From the NCBI RefSeq assembly GCF_014205135.1, contig NZ_JACHMY010000001.1:8618001-8682000 (forward strand): a DNA stretch of 64,000 nt, written 5' to 3'. The translations under genes and the position numbers were made by a program. Shown here piece by piece: positions 60,201 through 64,000 of this stretch (its first letter is position 1; each line of letters starts with the position of its first letter). Under the pieces are notes generated by a model. That model made no database searches. It saw only the letters and a program-made list of their open reading frames with translations, and had not been told where the DNA came from. Source of the stretch: Kribbella italica. Lineage in GTDB: Bacteria > Actinomycetota > Actinomycetes > Propionibacteriales > Kribbellaceae.

Positions 60201-60470
60201 TTCTCGGTGCCGTCGGCCGGGACGTACAAGCTGTCGTCGGTGCTGACCAAGGCGGCCGACTACGGGATCGTGGACCTGGCGGTCGACGGCGGTACGCCGG
60301 TGTCGTTCGACGGCTACCAGGCGACCGGTGTCGCCACCCAGAAGGTCGACCTGGGCACCGCGACGCTTGCCGCGGGCAAGCACCAGTTGAGCGTCACGTT
60401 GACCGGGAAGAACGCCGCGGCGACCAACTTCCTGGCCGGCGTGGACCTGCTGGATCTGGAGCTCGGTTGA
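57264..60470 (+). CDS. Secreted GH172 (DUF2961) glycosidase with Fn3 and carbohydrate-binding domains
   Basis: 1068 residues. Signal peptide to about residue 30 (TTYA-AP). A DUF2961/GH172 core shows EIASIWFTRDEGD near 110 and GTGTEDYYESGWYF near 600. An internal half-repeat is visible, with RVSLKLDPANTGVKL-like KLDPANTGVKLTRR and later KIDPINRGVTLRR. An Fn3 domain (about 840-930; TAVTNLVATGRTDNA) and a CBM6/35-like beta domain (IRIEAESLLPAVSATV) end it. Characterised GH172 enzymes act on alpha-D-fructofuranosides or D-arabinofuranosides. The next gene's ATG overlaps its stop, so they form an operon. Confidence 0.88.
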   Translation: MTRSLRRTAAVLLGSLLVLPMASTGTTYAAPSASSAPSASSGNGPVGWDAYRRLDRLPELQNGVRTKQFSSFGRDGTNNDGFDGKYSCLRTDASGCVIAEDAGPGEIASIWFTRDEGDVTKTGTITIELDGKLVVDTSLQDLVDGKLGAPFVYPLVANKFETSGGVYIRVPMPYKQSMKVTTQSNPYFHHVSYREFPDANGVNTFDPADKAEDVVKLLQASGTKDPKPKNPAAKTTSKTLNLAPGKQTTLSDSYGPGELSALRLKLPQVVGLDLQAFADDGRAFTGSSQFTVKLDPANTGVKLTRRMDLRIGNQRANVLVDGVKVGEWAPLPAQGAQWNDQVVDLPASATAGKSQITVKNEFVSSDLDFNEFTYWADSIVGGTAKRTDTVDVGPNHVADEQAHGYVIDKQVWSGTHSMPYAVTPEDAARVKSSDALLAGVRVQVVVDGKKRVDAPIGEFFGSGLGENPVKSLFFAMDPDGWYSSWWPMPHLARATVSLVNTTPYKLQGTAEVTGARDASAAVDLLTGKSGYFTAISHRAEPVFGQDWMIAEATGRGKFVGVSHTMEGLQPDGNTRGYLEGDERVYVDGERTPAIHGTGTEDYYESGWYFNQGTYSTPFHGNSGHEVKAGECEVECDSAFRLHVTDAIGFQNQLAFGIEHGQQNDHASIYGSTAFLYTSPAFGARETDRIDTGSATSRAQHKYADSGARTADLTSVYEGDHDDTVLTDQVRSATTPVRFEVKIDPINRGVTLRRTSDQNVARQSAKVFVNGKDAGTWLQALGNDRQRWLDDNYQLPASLTFGRTKLSIELRPTAGAPAWTASAYAVQSLVIPYADRKAPTAVTNLVATGRTDNAIALTWSEASDDSGIAQYKVYGAKAGAAEKLVGTSSVPGFVHKALGLKETWKYRVSAVDLAGHESTKSAVAQGTSGSTIRIEAESLLPAVSATVPVDPQGSCCGVSWSGGSQVWIHGTKAGDKMVLEFSVPSAGTYKLSSVLTKAADYGIVDLAVDGGTPVSFDGYQATGVATQKVDLGTATLAAGKHQLSVTLTGKNAAATNFLAGVDLLDLELG

Positions 60471-62134
60471 TGCGCGGGCGAAGGATCCTGGCGGCGCTGG
60501 CGGGAGCTGCCGTTCTGAGCGCGGCAGCCCTGCCGGCGTCGGCCGGAGGGGGCGGAGGTGACGACCGGGTGCGCAGTACGCCGTACGTGCAGGTGGACCG
60601 GGTCGTTGCGGCAGGCAAGTTCGTCAAGGTGTACGACCCGAGCGTGGGCGAGAACGAGCAGTGGTACTACAACGACCATACGCTGGTCCAGGACCATAAG
60701 ACCGGGACCTGGCACGTCTACGCGATCACGCACGCGGAGCCGGCCAACCCGCTGGACGAGAAGAGCTTCGGGCACGCGACGGCACCGACCCCGAACGGGC
60801 CGTGGACGAAGCAGGCGCCGGCGCTGTTCGCGGACCCGGCGGCGGGGGAGAGCCACATCTGGGCGCCGTACGTGATGTACGACGCGGGGACCTACTACAT
60901 GTTCTACGCGGGTGGGACCGACGACCACACGGCGTACAAGATGCAGCTGGCGACGTCCAAGGATCTGGTGAACTGGACGCGGGACTCGGCGGCGAACCCG
61001 TTGTTCACCGACGGGTTCGACGGGCGGGACCCGATGGTGCACCGGGTCGGGAACCAGTGGGTCATGTACTACACGGCCAACTCGACGCCTGCCGGTGGGA
61101 ACCACATCGTGGCGTACCGGACGAGCCCGGACCTGCGGCACTGGAGCGAGCGGAAGACGGCGTTCCAGCACCCGGCGACCGGGACGTTCGGTGGGCCGAC
61201 GGAGTCGCCGTTCGTGGTGCAGCGTGGGTCGGACTGGTACCTCTTCGTGTGCTGTGACGGTGGGTACGAGTCGACAAAGGTCTACAAGAGCAAGGATCCG
61301 CTGAAGTTCACCGTCGACCAGCTGGTCGGGACGATCGCGGCGCACGCGGCCGAGGTCGTGCAGGACGGGCGCAAGTGGTGGGTCACGGGCGCCGGGTGGG
61401 GCAAGGGCGGGTTGTTCGTCGCTCCGCTGGACTTCGACGCGCTGCAGGTGACGAAGGGGCGGGTGGTGTCGACCAAGTACTACCGGGCCGATGTCCAGAG
61501 CGCGCCTCGTGCCGCGCTGAAGTCGCTGGGGGTCGATCCGTCCGGGCGTGGGAAGTACCAGGCCGCGCTGGACTCGTCGTCGCGGTCGACCGCGCCGTAC
61601 CTGGCGGTCGGGAACTTCGGGGCGACGGACACGGCCGGGCCGGCCGCGCGGGTCGAGGCTCGGCGGGATCGGTTGACGTTGAAGGGGATCACCTTCAACG
61701 ACGAGCCGGTGACGGCGGACTGGTCGTTCTCGTTCGGTCCGAAGACGTTCGACACGCAGCTGCGGTGGAACGTCCGCGGTACGACGACCGCGCCGGTCTG
61801 GGAGGTCGCGCTGAACGTCGACTCGGCGCTGGCCGATCAGGGTGATCCCGGCGGCTTCGGCCGCAACGGCGATGTCGCCGGCCTTCCGGCGTGGTCGATG
61901 GCGACGGGTGCGGGGCTGAGCGTCGTCGCGGCGTACAAGGCGGGCTCGGCGTGGTCGACCGACAACCACTGGTACGACCCGCCGAACGGTGCTGTCGCGT
62001 GGCAACCGCTGTGGCAACCGGGCGGGCGAGCGCTTCCGCCCGGGACCTACGAGGGCGGCACCTTCCGCTTCGGCTTCTCGGCCAAGGAGAAGGACGTCCA
62101 GTACGCCGACCAACTGGCCGCCGGTCTGAAGTGA
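60470..62134 (+). CDS. Secreted GH43-like glycoside hydrolase
   Basis: 554 residues. A signal peptide ends near residue 25 (PASA-GG). The five-blade propeller catalytic residues are plausible: D in YNDHTLVQ, D in GRDPMVHRVG and E in GPTESPFVV. The C-terminal 200 residues are a beta-sandwich (SFGPKTFDTQLRWNVRG). Fold and motifs fit GH43, with GH32-like sister families possible; the substrate is likely a furanoside polymer. It starts in the stop of the GH172 gene (TGATG). Confidence 0.8.
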   Translation: MRGRRILAALAGAAVLSAAALPASAGGGGGDDRVRSTPYVQVDRVVAAGKFVKVYDPSVGENEQWYYNDHTLVQDHKTGTWHVYAITHAEPANPLDEKSFGHATAPTPNGPWTKQAPALFADPAAGESHIWAPYVMYDAGTYYMFYAGGTDDHTAYKMQLATSKDLVNWTRDSAANPLFTDGFDGRDPMVHRVGNQWVMYYTANSTPAGGNHIVAYRTSPDLRHWSERKTAFQHPATGTFGGPTESPFVVQRGSDWYLFVCCDGGYESTKVYKSKDPLKFTVDQLVGTIAAHAAEVVQDGRKWWVTGAGWGKGGLFVAPLDFDALQVTKGRVVSTKYYRADVQSAPRAALKSLGVDPSGRGKYQAALDSSSRSTAPYLAVGNFGATDTAGPAARVEARRDRLTLKGITFNDEPVTADWSFSFGPKTFDTQLRWNVRGTTTAPVWEVALNVDSALADQGDPGGFGRNGDVAGLPAWSMATGAGLSVVAAYKAGSAWSTDNHWYDPPNGAVAWQPLWQPGGRALPPGTYEGGTFRFGFSAKEKDVQYADQLAAGLK

Positions 62135-62138
62135 CCTC

Positions 62139-62176
62139 GAACCTCCTCTACCCGTCTCTGTGGGTAGAGGAGGTTC
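62139..62176 (+). terminator. Terminator of the GH172-GH43 operon
   Basis: GAACCTCCTCTACCC and GGGTAGAGGAGGTTC, 15-bp perfect arms around an 8-base loop, followed by CCTCGTTAA. It lies 4 bases after the GH43 stop. Confidence 0.88.
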
Positions 62177-62193
62177 CTCGTTAAGGTCGGGAG

Positions 62194-62733
62194 ATGACTT
62201 CGTTCAGCTTGGAGCCTCGGCGGACCGCGCTTGTCCTGATCGATCTGATGCCTCGGATCATTGCCTTGGAGACCGGGCCGTTGGCCGGGGCCGAAGTGCT
62301 CGAACGGTGTGTCGCTCTGGCGCAGGCGACGCGGTCCGTGGGTGGGCTGGTGGTGCACGTCCGGGTCGAGCGGCCGGGCGTCGGCGTCCAGCCCGAGGGC
62401 AGCGGGCTGGCGCCTGAGCTGGATCCGCAGCCGGGTGATCTGGAGATCGTCAAGCAGACCGTCGGCGCGTTCGCGCACACCGGGCTCGACGAGGCGCTGC
62501 GGGCCAGGGACATCGACACGATCGCCCTGGCGGGCATCGCCACCAACTTCGGCGTCGAGTCCACCGGCCGCGTCGCCGACGACCTCGGCTACGCCACCGT
62601 CTACCTGACCGACGCGATGACCGGCCTCGACGCCACCGCCCACGACTTCGCCGTCTCCTACGTCTTCCCCCGCTTCGGCACCGCCACCACCGGCGCGGAG
62701 TACGTCGCCGCCCTCAGCCCGCCGGTCGCCTGA
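62194..62733 (+). CDS. Isochorismatase-family hydrolase lacking the catalytic cysteine
   Basis: 179 residues. Catalytic Asp in VLIDLMPRII (first strand) and the Lys in IVKQTVGAF are present. At the place of the usual cysteine the sequence is GIATNFGVESTGR, with Gly instead of Cys, as in YecD and true isochorismatases. So it would not act as a cysteine hydrolase (nicotinamidase). Start ATG at 62194 follows the operon terminator by 17 bases. Its substrate is unknown. Confidence 0.85.
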   Translation: MTSFSLEPRRTALVLIDLMPRIIALETGPLAGAEVLERCVALAQATRSVGGLVVHVRVERPGVGVQPEGSGLAPELDPQPGDLEIVKQTVGAFAHTGLDEALRARDIDTIALAGIATNFGVESTGRVADDLGYATVYLTDAMTGLDATAHDFAVSYVFPRFGTATTGAEYVAALSPPVA

Positions 62734-62826
62734 CCGGGACCGGCCCCGGCCCGCGACCGCAGTACGTCGTCCAGACGTTGCCCTAAGCCCCTAACACCCT
62801 CCTTGTCAGGACATGCTGGACAGCGT

Positions 62827-62870
62827 GTTCATGTCCCGCTTCGGCGCGGTTCACCACGCGTTGTCCCCGT
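62827..62870 (+). promoter_or_regulatory. PHO-box-like direct repeats before the pst genes
   Basis: Four 11-base units in register: GTTCATGTCCC, GCTTCGGCGCG, GTTCACCACGC and GTTGTCCCCGT. Units 1, 3 and 4 fit the actinobacterial PhoP repeat (GTTCACC-type). It lies 57 bases upstream of the small gene that leads into pstC. Otherwise the gap 62734-62927 is empty. Confidence 0.6.
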
Positions 62871-62927
62871 CTGGTGACGCTCGGGTCAAATCACTCTGGG
62901 GGAGAGGTTGGGGAGGGAGCGGTGGGG

Positions 62928-63302
62928 GTGCGGATGCAGTTCCTGAACGATCCGCGAGGCGGTGCGAGCCGCTGGAGGTTGTTGTCGGGCAACAACAGGC
63001 CGTTGGCGATGGGAAGGATGGGGACGCGGTCGCCACGCGACGAGCTGGCGGCGGTACGCCGGTTGGTGCGCGACGCGGAACCGACGCTACGGCGTGACCG
63101 GGACGGTAGCTGGCGCTGGGAGCTGGTCGCGGACGACGGGCCGGAAGTGCGTTGCCCGGGGGCGTTCGCGCGCCGGATCGACGCCCGCCGTTCGTTCCGC
63201 CGCTTCAGCGAAGCCGTCGAGCAGGCCACCGTCACCGCCGGCCCGCCGTTGTCACGGGAACCGGGGCCGCTGACGGCGCGGATGGGGGAGCCGCGACGAT
63301 GA
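62928..63302 (+). CDS. Small basic protein before pstC
   Basis: About 124 residues, Arg-rich. Two similar halves can be seen: WRLLSGNNRPLAMGRMG... and WRWELVADDGPEVRCPGA, each followed by an R-rich helix (RRLVRDAEPTLRRD and RRSFRRFSEAVEQA). The pattern is reminiscent of YegP/DUF1508 repeats. No signal peptide, so it is not PstS. The GTG at 62928 (or ATG at 62934) follows GGGAGGGAG; a longer frame runs from 62874. Its TGA overlaps pstC. A role in phosphate regulation is inferred only from position. Confidence 0.6.
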   Translation: MRMQFLNDPRGGASRWRLLSGNNRPLAMGRMGTRSPRDELAAVRRLVRDAEPTLRRDRDGSWRWELVADDGPEVRCPGAFARRIDARRSFRRFSEAVEQATVTAGPPLSREPGPLTARMGEPRR

Positions 63303-64000
63303 GCGTCGACCTGCTGACCGAACCCGCGCCGCCGACTCCACCGGACGAAGTACGGCGCAAGATCCGCGGCTCGACGGCGCCCGCCGACGTGGTGTTCCGC
63401 TGGGTCGCCCGCGGTGGCGGTGGGCTCGTCCTGCTGATCACCGGCGGGATCGGCGTCTTCCTGGCCTACCAGGCGAAACCGACCCTGCAGACGTACGGCT
63501 GGAAGTTCTTCACCGAGCAGTCCTGGAACCCCGAGGCGAACCAGATCGGCGTCGCCGCCGTCCTGTTCGGGACCGTCGTCGTCGCGACGATCGCGATCCT
63601 GATCTCGTTCCCGGTCGCGCTGGCGACCTCGCTCTACATCACCGAGTGGGCGCCGCGCGGCCTGAAGAAGTCGCTGGTCGCACTGGTCGACCTGATGGTC
63701 GCCGTCCCGTCGATCGTCTACGGCCTGTGGGGCTTCTTCCTGCTGCAGCCGCAGATCATCCACCTGTCCCGCTGGATCACCGACTGGTTCGGCTGGATCC
63801 CCGTGTTCCGGGTGGACACCGATCCCGACGCGGCGATCTTCGACGGCGCGACCTACGCGTCGTCGGCGTTCATCGCCGGGGTCGTGGTCGCGATGATGGT
63901 GATGCCGATCGCCTGCGCGGTGATGCGCGAGGTGTTCGACCAGACCCCGCGCGGCGAGCGCGAGGCCGCCCTGGCGCTCGGCTCGACCGGCTGGGGCGTC
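63299..64000 (+). CDS. pstC: Phosphate ABC transporter permease PstC (partial)
   Basis: The first 234 residues; the gene runs off the window. Hydrophobic segments include LVLLITGGIGVFLAY, AAVLFGTVVVATIAILI, FPVALATSLYITEW and VDLMVAVPSIVYGLWGFFLL, characteristic of PstC. The EAALALGSTGWGV at the edge is the EAA coupling motif. It would form the inner-membrane channel with PstA. ATG overlaps the preceding TGA (ATGA). A PHO-box-like array lies upstream. Confidence 0.92.
   Translation, partial: MSVDLLTEPAPPTPPDEVRRKIRGSTAPADVVFRWVARGGGGLVLLITGGIGVFLAYQAKPTLQTYGWKFFTEQSWNPEANQIGVAAVLFGTVVVATIAILISFPVALATSLYITEWAPRGLKKSLVALVDLMVAVPSIVYGLWGFFLLQPQIIHLSRWITDWFGWIPVFRVDTDPDAAIFDGATYASSAFIAGVVVAMMVMPIACAVMREVFDQTPRGEREAALALGSTGWGV

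Noticed and set aside
57306..60383. 1025-codon open frame antisense to the GH172 gene
   Set aside because: High-GC shadow without motifs; the sense strand carries DUF2961 motifs and a signal peptide.
60314..62113. 599-codon open frame antisense to the GH43-like gene
   Set aside because: Arg/Pro-rich shadow; the sense strand has catalytic residues and is coupled to the gene before.

Overview
The window reads as chromosomal DNA of a high-GC actinobacterium. GC is high throughout, GTG starts are frequent, and many gene pairs share a 4-base ATGA or GTGA overlap. MuiA-type proteins, a lipocalin-like XRE regulator, secreted S8 and GH172/GH43 enzymes and a MimR-type activator together suggest the Propionibacteriales, most like Kribbella. 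The genus is an inference from protein character, not from a database search.

Layout. 1-9.9 kb: an alpha/beta hydrolase, an esterase, a MuiA-family protein, a large secreted subtilisin, a zinc-ribbon protein, a YihY membrane protein and RNase HI. 9.9-13.4 kb: an ABC-2 exporter with a two-component system in which the kinase gene is frameshifted into the response regulator frame. 13.5-26.6 kb: the centrepiece, a complete soluble diiron propane monooxygenase operon (prmABCD, amidohydrolase, DUF59 protein, alcohol dehydrogenase, dedicated GroEL). It is followed, on the opposite strand, by a MimR-type activator. An ABC exporter of visibly different composition sits between operon and regulator. 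Three copies of one palindrome (core GTCTCAA-A-TTGAGAC) occupy the three intergenic gaps of this block. 26.6-35.6 kb: small genes including a doubly frameshifted methyltransferase, an XRE/lipocalin regulator, a tRNA-Leu(TAG) next to a very T-rich tract, a vWA/solute-binding protein, Bcp, a glucose dehydrogenase and a DUF3618/GroES-like pair.

35.6-54.1 kb: MarR/DoxX with a perfect 21-bp-arm operator, TetR, a hydrolase and a DapC aminotransferase, an M15 peptidase and a lipoprotein, a PLP enzyme with an aldonolactone oxidase, a PIG-L deacetylase, an Ada-AlkA protein whose glycosylase half looks degraded, two methyltransferase/glyoxalase-type genes, and a TetR/DUF2306/ferredoxin/ferredoxin reductase cluster. 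54.1-64 kb: an intact IS481-like element (54193-55650) with 15-bp target duplications, 6-phosphogluconate dehydrogenase, a secreted GH172-GH43 operon behind a LacI-like operator, an isochorismatase-family protein, and the start of a phosphate-transport operon behind a PHO-box-like repeat.

How the genes work together. The propane block would hydroxylate propane to 2-propanol (PrmA/C/D with reductase PrmB), oxidise it to acetone (alcohol dehydrogenase), and use its own chaperonin to fold the hydroxylase. The palindromes are likely the sites at which the regulator acts. The two secreted glycosidases probably attack one furanoside-rich polysaccharide. Three independent single-base losses in short homopolymers (one in the histidine kinase, two in the methyltransferase) may be real mutations or residual assembly errors.
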